Notes: generated by a model from the letters alone, not told the origin. Shown: positions 6,566 through 14,253, counted from the stretch's first letter. The stretch is DNA of 21,223 nt from Pirellulales bacterium (GCA_030605745.1 JAUWHT010000241.1:1-21223); one strand, 5' to 3'. A program made the numbers and translations.

Positions 6566-7918
6566 TCACCGCGTGATCTTGCAGTTCGGCAGGGCGCCGC
6601 CGAGTTGCTTTGCGCCGGCGTCGGAGATCCGGGTCAGGCCGATGTCCAGGTTTTTCAGGTTGACTAGCTTCTTCAACTGTTCCACGGCGGTGTCGGTGAG
6701 GTTGTTTTGTTTGAGGTTAAGGTTTTCCAGGCTGGTCAACTTGGCGAGTTGTTCCAGGCCGGCATCGGTGATTCGGATGTCTTCGAGGTTCAACCAAATC
6801 AGGCCGGACAGGCCGGCAAGGTGTTCCAGCCCGGCGTCGGTGACCGGGGTGTGCCAGAGATTGAGCCATTTGAGACTGGTCAAGCCGCTGAGGTGTGCCA
6901 TCGCGTCGTCGCCGACTTGCGTCTCACTGAGGTCGAGTTTCTGGAGGTTACCCAGCCCCTTGATGTGGACAAGTCCGGTTCCGGCGATCGGGGTGTCGCG
7001 GACAGAGAGTCGCTTCAGGTTGGCGAGTCCGCCAAGGTGTTCGAGCCCGTCGTCGGTGACGCTGTAGCAGCGAAAGATGTTAAGGTCTTCCAGTTTGGGG
7101 AAATTCCCTAAGTGCTTCATTCCCTCGTCGGTGATGCCGGAGTCCTCCAGCGACAGCGCTCTGAGGTCGCGCATGCCGCTGAGGTATTCCATGCCCAGGT
7201 CAGTGATTGCCGGGTTGCGGAGCTTCAGGTTCTTCAGATTGGTCAGTTCCTTGAGGTGTTCCAGTCCGGCGTCGCCGATCTGCATACATCCGCGCAGATC
7301 CAACAACTTGAGCCTGGTCAGCCCGGCCAGTTTGGCCAGTCCGTCGTCGGTGATGTTGTTGTATAGGATGTGCAAGTACTGCAAGTTTGGCAGGGTTCTG
7401 ACGTGATCCATGGCGGCGTCGGTCATGTAGTTCGTTCGGCGGAGGTTCAGCGATTTCAGATTAGTCAGCCGCTTGAGTTGCTGCACTCCGGCATCGGTGA
7501 TTTCGGTATTCTCGAGGACCAAATCGGTGAGCTTCACGAGCCCTGCGAGATGCTTCACCCCCTCGTCGGAGATTTCAGCGCCCCACAATTTCAGCTTCCT
7601 CAGGTCTGTGAGTGCCGCGATGAGTTCCAGATCGGCGTTGGTGGCCGGGCGTTCGTACAGATCGACTGCGATCACGCGTCCGTTTGCATCGAGTTCGGCG
7701 GTGCCGCCAAGTTCTTCGATCCGCCCAAGCGCGGCGCCAACTGCCGCCCGATCCGGCTTCGGCCCTTCCGGGGCCGGTTCCTCTGTGCCCTTTGGTTGTG
7801 GCAGTTCGATTTTGCTGTCGGCCGGCGGTTGCGGCAGTTTGGGCTCAGGCGGCTGGCAGCCGGGAATGCAGAAAACGGTAAGCACGACCAACGGCACCAT
7901 GCGAAATCTCAACATCAT
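6566..7918 (-). CDS. Leucine-rich repeat lipoprotein
   Basis: This 450-residue protein begins with a lipoprotein signal (MMLRFRMVPLVVLTVF, then CIPGC with the lipidated Cys) and a Pro-rich linker (about 22-55). About fourteen tandem leucine-rich repeats of 24-25 residues follow, of the type LxxLxxLxLxxTxITDAGLxxL, ending in LPNCKITR. This repeat type is very common in planctomycetes and forms a curved protein-binding scaffold; the partner is unknown. Lipidation would tether it to the outer face of a membrane. The ATG at 7918 was chosen because the signal sequence then starts at residue 1; the longer frame to 8083 runs through a repeat. The ribosome binding site is weak (GAAG). The long open frames on the opposite strand (7077-8020) are by-products of the regular repeats. 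Confidence 0.9.
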   Translation of the reverse strand: MMLRFRMVPLVVLTVFCIPGCQPPEPKLPQPPADSKIELPQPKGTEEPAPEGPKPDRAAVGAALGRIEELGGTAELDANGRVIAVDLYERPATNADLELIAALTDLRKLKLWGAEISDEGVKHLAGLVKLTDLVLENTEITDAGVQQLKRLTNLKSLNLRRTNYMTDAAMDHVRTLPNLQYLHILYNNITDDGLAKLAGLTRLKLLDLRGCMQIGDAGLEHLKELTNLKNLKLRNPAITDLGMEYLSGMRDLRALSLEDSGITDEGMKHLGNFPKLEDLNIFRCYSVTDDGLEHLGGLANLKRLSVRDTPIAGTGLVHIKGLGNLQKLDLSETQVGDDAMAHLSGLTSLKWLNLWHTPVTDAGLEHLAGLSGLIWLNLEDIRITDAGLEQLAKLTSLENLNLKQNNLTDTAVEQLKKLVNLKNLDIGLTRISDAGAKQLGGALPNCKITR

Positions 7919-8014
7919 AATTTTCTTCAAAAAAAGTTGACAGGTCTTTGCGGGTTTTCCCACACCCCCCGACTCTACCGGGAGGGTACTACTATGTTGT
8001 TGCGACGGATAGTC

Positions 8015-8098
8015 GTTTAGCCGCCGGGCTTGCCCGGCGCGTTTGTGCTGGAGCGTATTGATACCACCCAACGCGCCGGGCAAGCCCGGCGGCTAAAC
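8015..8098. repeat. Perfect 29-bp inverted repeat (family B)
   Basis: The left arm 8015-8043 begins GTTTAGCCGCCGGGCTTG and the right arm 8070-8098 ends CAAGCCCGGCGGCTAAAC. The arms are exact reverse complements over 29 bases with a 26-nt loop. Each arm also has an inner GCCGGGC/GCCCGGC palindrome. It sits in the 284-base gap between the divergent LRR and oxidoreductase genes, so it is not a terminator for either. A 12-nt piece of the right arm (CGGCGGCTAAAC) recurs at 21146-21157. Confidence 0.88.
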
Positions 8099-8187
8099 TA
8101 CCTTGCACAACACAATCCGAAACATTATTCTGGATTATTATGCTGCCTCCAGCAAGAGCAGTTCTCACCTAACCGCTCGCAACAAGC

Positions 8188-8194
8188 AAAGGAG
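8188..8194 (+). promoter_or_regulatory. Strong ribosome binding site
   Basis: AAAGGAG lies eight bases before the ATG at 8203 and fixes the start of the Tat-exported oxidoreductase. Confidence 0.8.
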
Positions 8195-8202
8195 ATGTTT
8201 TT

Positions 8203-9531
8203 ATGACTCACCAAAGCAAAAGTACTCGTCGTCAGTTCCTGCAAACCACCACCGCGACCGGCGTCGGTTTCTGGATCGCCGGCGGCGTGCAGGCCCAGGA
8301 AAGCGACTCGCCCAACGAGCGGATCGCCATGGCCAGCGTGGGCATCGGCGGCAAGGGCTCGGGCGACTCGGCCGACGCCGGCGAGGCTGGCAATATGGTG
8401 GCCATCTGCGACGTCGACGAAGATCGACTGAATGCTGTGGGAAAAACCCGTTTTCCGAAGGCCAAGAAGTACACTGACTTCCGCAAGATGCTCGACGAGA
8501 TGAGCCAGAGCATCGACGCGGTCACTGTCAGCACGCCCGACCACACTCATGCCCCGGCCGCGCTTATGGCCATGCGGATGGGCAAGCACTGCTTCTGCCA
8601 GAAGCCGATGACCCACTCGATTTACGAGGCCCGATTGATGGGCAAGGTCGCCCGCGAGATGAAGCTGGCCACGCAGATGGGCAACCAAGGCACGGCCGAA
8701 AGTGGATTGCGCGAATCGGCCGCGTTGATCAAGGCCGGTATGTTGGGCAAGGTCGCAGAAGTGCACGTCTGGACGAATCGCCCCATCTGGCCGCAAGGCG
8801 GTTCCCGGCCCGAGCCGAAGGACCCGCCGGCGAATCTCAAGTGGGACCTGTGGCTGGGCCCGGCGCCCGAGCGGCCCTACGGCAACGGCTACCACCCGTT
8901 CGCGTGGCGCGGCTGGTGGGACTTCGGCACCGGGGCGCTGGGCGACATGGCCTGCCACAACATGAACTTGCCGTACATGGGACTGGACCTGCGCGACCCG
9001 ATTTCGGTCCAGGCCGAAACATCAGGCCACAACAAGGACAGTTTTCCCAAGTGGTCGGTCATCACCTACGAGTTTCCCGCCACCGACGTCCGGCCGGCCA
9101 TTAACATGATCTGGTACGACGGCGGCAAGCGCCCCGACAAGGAGCTGCTCGACGGCCAGCAGCCCGCCAGTGAGGGCACTCTGACGATCGGCGAGAAGGG
9201 CAAGCTGCTTTCGAGCGGAACGGGAGGCAGCTATCAGTTGCTCGACGGCGCCACCGAAATGGAGGTGGAGTTTCCCAAGTCGCCCGGTCATTTCAATGAA
9301 TGGGTCGATGCGATCAAGGGCGGCGAGCCGGCCGTGTCGAACTTCCCCGACTACGCCAGCCCGCTGACCGAGGTGGTCCTGCTGGGCAACCTGGCCGTGT
9401 GGATGGCCCCTGAGCCGGGCGTCGGTGAAAAGGTCGAGTGGGACGCCCAGAATATGAAGGTCAAAAACATCCAAGGGCTCGATACGATAATCAAGCCCGT
9501 GTATCGCGAAGGCTATATCCTCGACGTGTAG
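8203..9531 (+). CDS. Tat-exported Gfo/Idh/MocA family oxidoreductase
   Basis: This 442-residue protein starts with a twin-arginine signal (STRRQFLQ, R9-R10, hydrophobic stretch, VQAQ cleavage region). A Rossmann NAD(P)-binding domain follows, with GIGGKGSG (48-54), acidic D70 ending the second strand (VAICD), and STPDHTH (110-116). The family EKP motif is QKP here (133-135), so the catalytic Lys is K134. The C-terminal domain has GDMACHN with D248 and H252, the usual proton-relay positions. Family members oxidise, reduce or epimerise sugars and sugar derivatives. Planctomycetes have many exported copies, thought to bind NAD(H) tightly and act on polysaccharide-derived sugars; the substrate here is unknown. 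The start is supported by AAAGGAG and the position of the signal. It ends eight bases from the convergent TPR gene. Confidence 0.94.
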   Translation: MTHQSKSTRRQFLQTTTATGVGFWIAGGVQAQESDSPNERIAMASVGIGGKGSGDSADAGEAGNMVAICDVDEDRLNAVGKTRFPKAKKYTDFRKMLDEMSQSIDAVTVSTPDHTHAPAALMAMRMGKHCFCQKPMTHSIYEARLMGKVAREMKLATQMGNQGTAESGLRESAALIKAGMLGKVAEVHVWTNRPIWPQGGSRPEPKDPPANLKWDLWLGPAPERPYGNGYHPFAWRGWWDFGTGALGDMACHNMNLPYMGLDLRDPISVQAETSGHNKDSFPKWSVITYEFPATDVRPAINMIWYDGGKRPDKELLDGQQPASEGTLTIGEKGKLLSSGTGGSYQLLDGATEMEVEFPKSPGHFNEWVDAIKGGEPAVSNFPDYASPLTEVVLLGNLAVWMAPEPGVGEKVEWDAQNMKVKNIQGLDTIIKPVYREGYILDV

Positions 9532-9539
9532 CTAAACTG

Positions 9540-10040
9540 TTAGCGTCTTCGTTTCATCCGTTCGCGCAGAACGTCCAGAGAAATGGTTGCCACAATCGAG
9601 CCTGGGAACTCGTCCAAGGCCCGTTGATAGTAGCCTTCTGCCTTGTCGACGTTGCCGTACTGCTCGTAGCAGAATCCGATGCTGCAAAGCGCCTTCTCGC
9701 GATAGCCCGTTCGGCTTGCACTAAGCAGCAGCAGATGGCGACATCTGTCCAGCCACTTCCGCCGGTTGAAGAAGGCATACGACTCTTTGAATGCGTCGAT
9801 GGCCTCAACCAGATCGCCGCAACTAAGATACCTTGCACCCCGCCTCTGGCACGATGTGACAATTAGCCTCAGGGGAAGGGAAATCAGTAGGTAGATCGCC
9901 GGGCCCACTGCCAGTGCCCACCAGGCTTGCTCCTGCGGAAGAAGCCCCCATGCGGCGACCGTTGCGCCAAGCAGCACCACAAGGTGCGGGATGCTTCCCA
10001 GCGCGGAGATACGTTGGATGATCGAAACCCGTGACCTCAT
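9540..10040 (-). CDS. Small TPR-containing membrane protein
   Basis: This 166-residue protein has two hydrophobic segments near its N-terminus (about 14-33 and 41-62) followed by a soluble part with at least one tetratricopeptide repeat (about 113-146; ALCSIGFCYEQYGNVDKAEGYY, continuing QRALDEFP) and a less clear one before it (LSCGDLVEAIDAFKESYAFF). TPRs mediate protein contacts; no specific role can be given. The C-terminus is strongly basic (ERMKRRR). The ribosome binding site is weak. Overlapping frames on both strands lack any recognisable domain, whereas this one has coherent membrane and TPR segments. Confidence 0.7.
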   Translation of the reverse strand: MRSRVSIIQRISALGSIPHLVVLLGATVAAWGLLPQEQAWWALAVGPAIYLLISLPLRLIVTSCQRRGARYLSCGDLVEAIDAFKESYAFFNRRKWLDRCRHLLLLSASRTGYREKALCSIGFCYEQYGNVDKAEGYYQRALDEFPGSIVATISLDVLRERMKRRR

Positions 10041-10235
10041 CTGGCTATTCCAAATCGGTCAAGGTGATCCCTGCGATTGCAGGGTCGGCAATGATAAGCT
10101 CCTTATCCGAACTAAATCCCCTCACGTTCAATTATAGCCTCGCCTCGGTTCACCTGGCAAGTGCTGGAAATGGAAATATGGCGTGGCGATTCCCTCTTGA
10201 CCCGGCCGGCCCGATTTCCTACCCTTCCTGCCCTG
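10041..10235. other. Divergent intergenic region
   Basis: This 195-base gap lies between the TPR gene (-) and the CX4CH protein gene (+). It holds a perfect small hairpin, CCCTGC/GCAGGG with a GATT loop (10069-10084). The frame of the downstream gene is open back to a GTG at 10161, so up to 75 bases of this gap could be coding. No convincing promoter was found. Confidence 0.35.
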
Positions 10236-10970
10236 ATGTTGTGTCGATATGCGCGACTGATTGCGAGTGTTACGATTCTTGTCGGCGTAGCAACCGCTGC
10301 CGAGACCGAACAGTCCGGCCTGGGACCAGTGTCCGAGCAGGGCGTGCCTCAGCACCGGCTGAAGATGGCCTGCAAGCCACCCGGGCCGCCCCATACCACC
10401 CAATCGATCGCCAGCGGCCCCTCACGCAAAGACCTCGACCGCCTGGTCCGCGGCATGCCACGCGGCACGGTTGCGGCTTTTGCCCAGACAATCCAGCCGT
10501 TGCTGATGAACAACTGCACGGCAGCCGGTTGCCACGGTCCACGATCGGAGAGCGATTATCGGCTGTTGCGGGTTCCGCCGGACAGGCCACCCAGCCGGCG
10601 GACCACGCAGCGGAACCTCCACGCGACATTGCAATGGATCGACCACGAGAACCCGACAGCCAGTCGACTGTTGACCGCTCCGGTCCGGCCGCACGGTACT
10701 GCCGAGACCCCTGTCTTCACCACGCAGCAAATGGCTCAGTACAGGCGGCTAGTCGATTGGGTCTGCCTGGTGGCCAATCGTCTGAGGCAGGAAGTACCGG
10801 CCACGGTTGCCCGGCCGGAGAAACCGCCGGTGCAGTCCACGCCGGCCGAACCGCCTGCTGTGGTCCTTTCTCCAAATCCCAAGGTCCAGCGCGGGGCGAA
10901 GATCAAGCAATTCGTCCCGGCCGATCCGTTCGACCCGGAAATCTTCAATCGCCGGTTCTTTTCAGAATAA
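10236..10970 (+). CDS. Secreted planctomycete protein with a CX4CH motif
   Basis: This 244-residue protein has a signal peptide (LCRYARLIASVTILVG, then VATAAE cleavage region). Its central part resembles the start of planctomycete cytochrome c-like domains: FAQTIQPLLMNNCTAAGCHG, with C94, C99 and H100. The spacing is CX4CH rather than the standard CXXCH, so covalent haem is possible but not assured. A Pro-rich linker follows, and the C-terminus FVPADPFDPEIFNRRF resembles a tail seen in planctomycete proteins. The ATG at 10236 places the signal at the N-terminus; a GTG at 10161 would add 25 residues ahead of it. Neither has a good ribosome binding site. A 407-residue frame from 10031 overlaps it but has low-complexity, domain-free sequence. 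Confidence 0.72.
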   Translation: MLCRYARLIASVTILVGVATAAETEQSGLGPVSEQGVPQHRLKMACKPPGPPHTTQSIASGPSRKDLDRLVRGMPRGTVAAFAQTIQPLLMNNCTAAGCHGPRSESDYRLLRVPPDRPPSRRTTQRNLHATLQWIDHENPTASRLLTAPVRPHGTAETPVFTTQQMAQYRRLVDWVCLVANRLRQEVPATVARPEKPPVQSTPAEPPAVVLSPNPKVQRGAKIKQFVPADPFDPEIFNRRFFSE

Positions 10971-10989
10971 TCAAACTTGCCGAGGATGC

Positions 10990-11099
10990 GTGCCACTGCT
11001 TCGTCAGAAGCAGTGTTTTGCCGCGAGTTTGCGCAACACTGCTTCTAACGAAGCAGTGGCACACGCAGCGCAACACTGCTTCTGACGAAGCAGTGGCAC
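10990..11099. repeat. Three palindromic repeats (family C)
   Basis: The unit is 28 nt and itself palindromic (CACTGCTTC ... GAAGCAGTG, 9-bp stem, 4-nt loop). Copy 1 (10990-11017) is inverted relative to copy 2 (11035-11062) and copy 3 (11072-11099). Copies 1 and 3 are perfect reverse complements; copy 2 differs by one base (TCTAACG instead of TCTGACG). Copies 2 and 3 are 37 nt apart with a shared flank. The cluster lies between the CX4CH gene and recQ. Three copies in mixed orientation with unequal spacing do not make a CRISPR array. Confidence 0.88.
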
Positions 11100-11108
11100 A
11101 CGCGGCCG

Positions 11109-11137
11109 TTCACGTGGGCTGCGTTTGGCCGTATAAT
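11109..11137 (+). promoter_or_regulatory. Candidate sigma-70 promoter for recQ
   Basis: TTCACG (11109-11114) and a perfect TATAAT (11132-11137) are separated by 17 bases. Transcription would start about 11144, some 25 bases before the recQ start codon. The -35 box matches the consensus at four of six positions. It begins ten bases after the family C repeats. Confidence 0.5.
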
Positions 11138-11169
11138 GCAGGCTTTCACACTCCGGCAGGCCGTACCCC

Positions 11170-13935
11170 ATGCCCGACGCTACCCATTCCGACCTTAGCG
11201 CGCACCTGGCAAAGTTCGGGCTGTCGTCGTTTCGGCCGGGGCAGGAGGAGGTAATCTCGGCCGTGCTGGCCGGCAAGGACTGCCTGTGCGTGATGCCCAC
11301 CGGCGGTGGAAAGAGCCTCTGTTACCAGTTGCCGGCAGTGATGCTCGACGGGCTGACGCTGGTCGTCTCGCCGCTGATCGCACTGATGAAGGACCAGGTT
11401 GACCAGCTCCAGGTGCTCGGGCTGCCGGTCTCGTTCATTAACAGCATGTTGCCGATGGCCGAGCAGTACGCGCGGCTGGAGCGGATGGCGGCTGGCAAGT
11501 ATCGGCTGGTGTACGTTGTGCCCGAGCGGTTCCGCAGCGGGCGGTTCCTCGATGCGGTCCGGGCGGTAGACTTAAAGCTGCTGGCGGTTGACGAGGCCCA
11601 CTGCATCAGCGAGTGGGGACACGATTTCCGACCCGACTACGCCCGATTGGGCTACTTCCGCCGGATGCTGGGCAGCCCGGTGACCATTGCGCTTACGGCG
11701 ACGGCCACCGACCGGGTCCGCCGCGACATCGTCGAGCAACTCGACCTGCACGACCCGCGGACGTTCATCACAGGGTTCGCCCGGCCGAACCTCTTCCACG
11801 AGGTGCAATGCCCCAAGACCGAACGCCAGAAGGCCGACATGCTGATCGAGTTCCTCGGTCAGACACCCGGTTCGGGTATCATCTATACCTCGACCCGCAA
11901 GCGGGCCGAAGAGGTTGCCGAGATCGTCGCACAGCAGACCGGCCGCCGCACGGCCGTCTACCACGCCGGATTGCTGCCCGAAGAGCGACGCGCAGCGCAA
12001 GAGTCGTTCATGGCCGGCAGGTGCGAGATCGTCGCGGCCACCAACGCCTTCGGCATGGGAATCGACAAGGCCAACGTCCGCTTTGTGGTGCACTACAACC
12101 TGCCGGGCACGCTCGAGGCCTATTATCAAGAAGCCGGACGGGCCGGACGTGATGGTGAATCGTCGCGGTGTATGTTGTTGTTCAACGCATCGGACCGCTA
12201 CATCCAGGAGTATTTCATCGAAAGCGCCTACCCGGCTCGCGAAAACGTGGAAATGGTCTGCGACTACCTCCGCAGCCTCGACGACGACCCGATCGAGCTG
12301 ACGCAGGCAGAAGTGAAGAAACGGCTTGGCCTGTCGATCGGTGACGATGGGGTAGGTAATTGCGAGCAGCTTCTGGAAACTGCCGGCGTGCTGGAGCGGT
12401 TGATTGCCTCGCAGAACATGGCCGCCGTCCGTATCGACAGCGATCTGCCCACGCTGGTCGACCTGCTGCCCAAGCAGGCGAAGGTCCGGCGAAAGGTGAT
12501 CCAGGCGGTCGAGCGGCTGGTGGGCACGCGCCGCAACGAGTTGATCTATTTCAACCCACGTGACCTGCCGGCCAGTGCCGAACTCGATCAGAGTTCAATC
12601 GCCCCTGCACTACGCCAACTGAACAGTCTGGAGTCGTTCACCTACGTGCCGCCGTTTCGGGGTCGGGCGATTCGGATGATCGACCGCGATAGGCCGTTCG
12701 AGGAGCTGGAAATCGACTTCGACGCGCTGGAGCGCCGCAAGGCGGCCGAGTACGAAAAGCTCAATCGGGTGGTCCGCTTCGCGTTGAGCGGCGGCTGCCG
12801 GCAACAGGAGATACTTCGTTACTTCGGCGAGGAGAAGGCCCAGCCTTGCGGGCACTGCGACAATTGCGGTCGGCATCTTCCCGGCGAGACAGAAGAACGT
12901 CCGGCCGCCGGAAGTGACGAAAAGGTGATCGAGGTGGTCCGCATGGTCCTAAGCGGCGTAGCCCGTACCGAAGCCCGCTTCCCCTGCGGCAAAAACCTCA
13001 TCGCCCAGATGCTCTGCGGGTCCGGCTCCGCCCGAATGACCAAGTTAGGGCTGGATAAGTTGAGCACCTTCGGACTGCTGAAGCGTTTGGCCCAGCCGGA
13101 GGTCGTTATGCTGATCGACGGCCTGATTGCCGCCGGTTGCCTCAGGCAGGTCGACTTGGAGGGATTGGAGCAATTCCGGCCGGTCGTGCAACTCACGGAT
13201 TTCGGGTCCGAGGTAATGAGAGGTAAGGCCGAGCTAGAGGTTGAGCTGCCGATCCCGGTGTATCTGTTGCAGAAAATCCACGGCGACAGACCGTCTGCGA
13301 TGGTCGCCACTGCACACGCGGAGACCGAGGCGGGCGAACTGCCCGAGGCCGATCCGCAGTTGCTTGCGGCGCTAAAGCAATGGCGTCGCGAAAAGGGCTC
13401 CGAAGCCGGAGTTCCGCTCTACCAGATTCTCTCGAACAAGACGTTGGAGGAGTTGGCCCGGTGGCGTCCCGATTCGTCGGAAGCGTTGCTGGCAATCAAC
13501 GGGATCGGCCCAGCCAAGCTGTCGCGGTACGGAGAGGCCCTGCTGGCGATAGTGGCCGAGGGCAGAGGAATCCCTCTCCCCTCGGGAGAGGGTCGGGGTG
13601 AGGAAACAGAGCAGGCTCCCGGCACGGCTCAGCCGTCACATTACTGGACGTGGCGGCTGCTTTCGGCCGGGTTCTCGCCGGACGAGTGCGCGGCGATCCG
13701 CGGACTCCAGCGCGAGGTGGTCCTGGACCACGCGCTGCGTGCGGCCGAGGGGGGCTGGACGGTCCGGGCCCAGTGGTGCCTTTCGCCCAAGTTGTTGGCC
13801 GCCCTGGAAGCGGTCCTCGGCAGCGAGAGCCCCGAGCAAATCCGGCCGTTGATACCCCAATTGCCAGAGGGCACCCGCTACGAAGAAGTCCAGTTGTTCC
13901 TGAAGTGCCGCCGGCAGCCGCCGGGGGTCGAATAG
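11170..13935 (+). CDS. recQ: ATP-dependent DNA helicase RecQ (long form)
   Basis: This 921-residue RecQ helicase unwinds DNA 3' to 5' in repair and fork rescue. Seen in order: Walker A PTGGGKS (43-49), DEAH box (141-144), TATATD, motif VI QEAGRAGRDG (320-329), a ~170-residue winged-helix-like insertion (about 365-520), the four-Cys zinc site C543, C560, C563, C566 with the same 17-3-3 spacing as E. coli RecQ, an RQC-like region (about 583-690), an HRDC domain (about 729-797), a linker IPLPSGEGRG (801-810) encoded by an intergenic-type repeat, and a C-terminal helical domain (about 824-915). It is about 300 residues longer than E. coli RecQ. The start is an ATG with a weak ribosome binding site (GGCAGG) behind a TATAAT promoter. 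Helicase function is secure; roles of the insertion and tail are inferred. Confidence 0.95.
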   Translation: MPDATHSDLSAHLAKFGLSSFRPGQEEVISAVLAGKDCLCVMPTGGGKSLCYQLPAVMLDGLTLVVSPLIALMKDQVDQLQVLGLPVSFINSMLPMAEQYARLERMAAGKYRLVYVVPERFRSGRFLDAVRAVDLKLLAVDEAHCISEWGHDFRPDYARLGYFRRMLGSPVTIALTATATDRVRRDIVEQLDLHDPRTFITGFARPNLFHEVQCPKTERQKADMLIEFLGQTPGSGIIYTSTRKRAEEVAEIVAQQTGRRTAVYHAGLLPEERRAAQESFMAGRCEIVAATNAFGMGIDKANVRFVVHYNLPGTLEAYYQEAGRAGRDGESSRCMLLFNASDRYIQEYFIESAYPARENVEMVCDYLRSLDDDPIELTQAEVKKRLGLSIGDDGVGNCEQLLETAGVLERLIASQNMAAVRIDSDLPTLVDLLPKQAKVRRKVIQAVERLVGTRRNELIYFNPRDLPASAELDQSSIAPALRQLNSLESFTYVPPFRGRAIRMIDRDRPFEELEIDFDALERRKAAEYEKLNRVVRFALSGGCRQQEILRYFGEEKAQPCGHCDNCGRHLPGETEERPAAGSDEKVIEVVRMVLSGVARTEARFPCGKNLIAQMLCGSGSARMTKLGLDKLSTFGLLKRLAQPEVVMLIDGLIAAGCLRQVDLEGLEQFRPVVQLTDFGSEVMRGKAELEVELPIPVYLLQKIHGDRPSAMVATAHAETEAGELPEADPQLLAALKQWRREKGSEAGVPLYQILSNKTLEELARWRPDSSEALLAINGIGPAKLSRYGEALLAIVAEGRGIPLPSGEGRGEETEQAPGTAQPSHYWTWRLLSAGFSPDECAAIRGLQREVVLDHALRAAEGGWTVRAQWCLSPKLLAALEAVLGSESPEQIRPLIPQLPEGTRYEEVQLFLKCRRQPPGVE
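13569..13603 (+). repeat. In-frame palindromic repeat inside recQ (family D)
   Basis: CCCTCTCCC (13572-13580) and GGGAGAGGG (13584-13592) form a perfect 9-bp stem with a CTC loop, followed by TCGGGGTGAGG. This type of sequence is a widespread intergenic bacterial repeat. Here it is translated in frame as part of the linker between the HRDC domain and the C-terminal domain of RecQ. A degenerate relative lies at 19011-19037. Confidence 0.8.
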
Positions 13936-14032
13936 TCCGCATCAATGGGTACAATTAGAGTCTTGCGTCGCAACTTTTGCGCGCCGTGCGCGCATGTTTG
14001 TTGATACGAAAGTTGTTGCTGGATAAGGACTT
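13936..14032 (+). other. Post-recQ gap with a compound stem-loop
   Basis: After the recQ stop, TGCGCGC (13978-13984) and GCGCGCA (13988-13994) form a 7-bp stem with a CGT loop. Outside it, CAACTTT (13971-13977) can pair with AAAGTTG (14009-14015), giving a bulged outer stem. It may end recQ transcription, although no T-run follows. A TACAAT box at 13950-13955 could be a promoter element, but no gene follows closely. Confidence 0.4.
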
Positions 14033-14117
14033 AGGGTTCAGGGTTCAGGGTTCAGGATTCTTGTGTGTAATCGAATACGGTTGGAAGCAAAATCCTGAAT
14101 CCTGAACCCTGAACCCT
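14033..14117. repeat. Inverted AGGGTTC heptamer repeat
   Basis: The left arm (14033-14059) is three AGGGTTC units plus AGGATT. The right arm (14091-14117) is its reverse complement with 26 of 27 positions matching. The loop is 31 nt. The structure is analogous in design, though not in sequence, to the inverted heptamer array at 4373-4463. Confidence 0.87.
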
Positions 14118-14166
14118 TGACAACTTTGGTTGCGGCCGCAGGCCGCATTATACAATAGTTCCGACC

Positions 14167-14253
14167 ATAAAGCCGCAACTGGTGGTCGCGATTATTTGTG
14201 GGTTACTGGTTCGTCGTTGCTTTGTGATGCGCGACCAACGGTCGCGGCTTTGT
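14167..14253. repeat. Inverted pair of family A repeats upstream of ftsH
   Basis: ATAAAGCCGCAACT plus GGTGGTCGCG (14167-14190) and GCGACCAACGGTCGCGGCTT (14231-14250) are diverged copies of the unit found at 1632-1726, in opposite orientation and 40 bases apart. They lie just before the ftsH ribosome binding site and could form a hairpin in its 5' untranslated region. Confidence 0.75.

Noticed and set aside
7077..8020. Long plus-strand frames opposite the LRR gene
   Set aside because: Their internal periodicity mirrors the leucine-rich repeats on the other strand; no domain or start signal.
10990..11099. CRISPR-like array
   Set aside because: Only three copies, in mixed orientation, with unequal short spacers and no cas genes.
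10031..11254. 407-codon frame overlapping the CX4CH gene and the recQ start
   Set aside because: Its translation is Arg/Pro/Ser-rich with no domain, runs through the palindromic repeats, and conflicts with two better genes.
14033..14117. Telomere-like AGGGTTC repeats
   Set aside because: The arrays are inverted, short and internal to a gene-dense region, so a chromosome end is not indicated.
14117..14156. TTGACA followed by TACAAT as an ftsH promoter
   Set aside because: The spacing is 28 bases, too long for a sigma-70 promoter, and the TTGACA partly belongs to the repeat arm.
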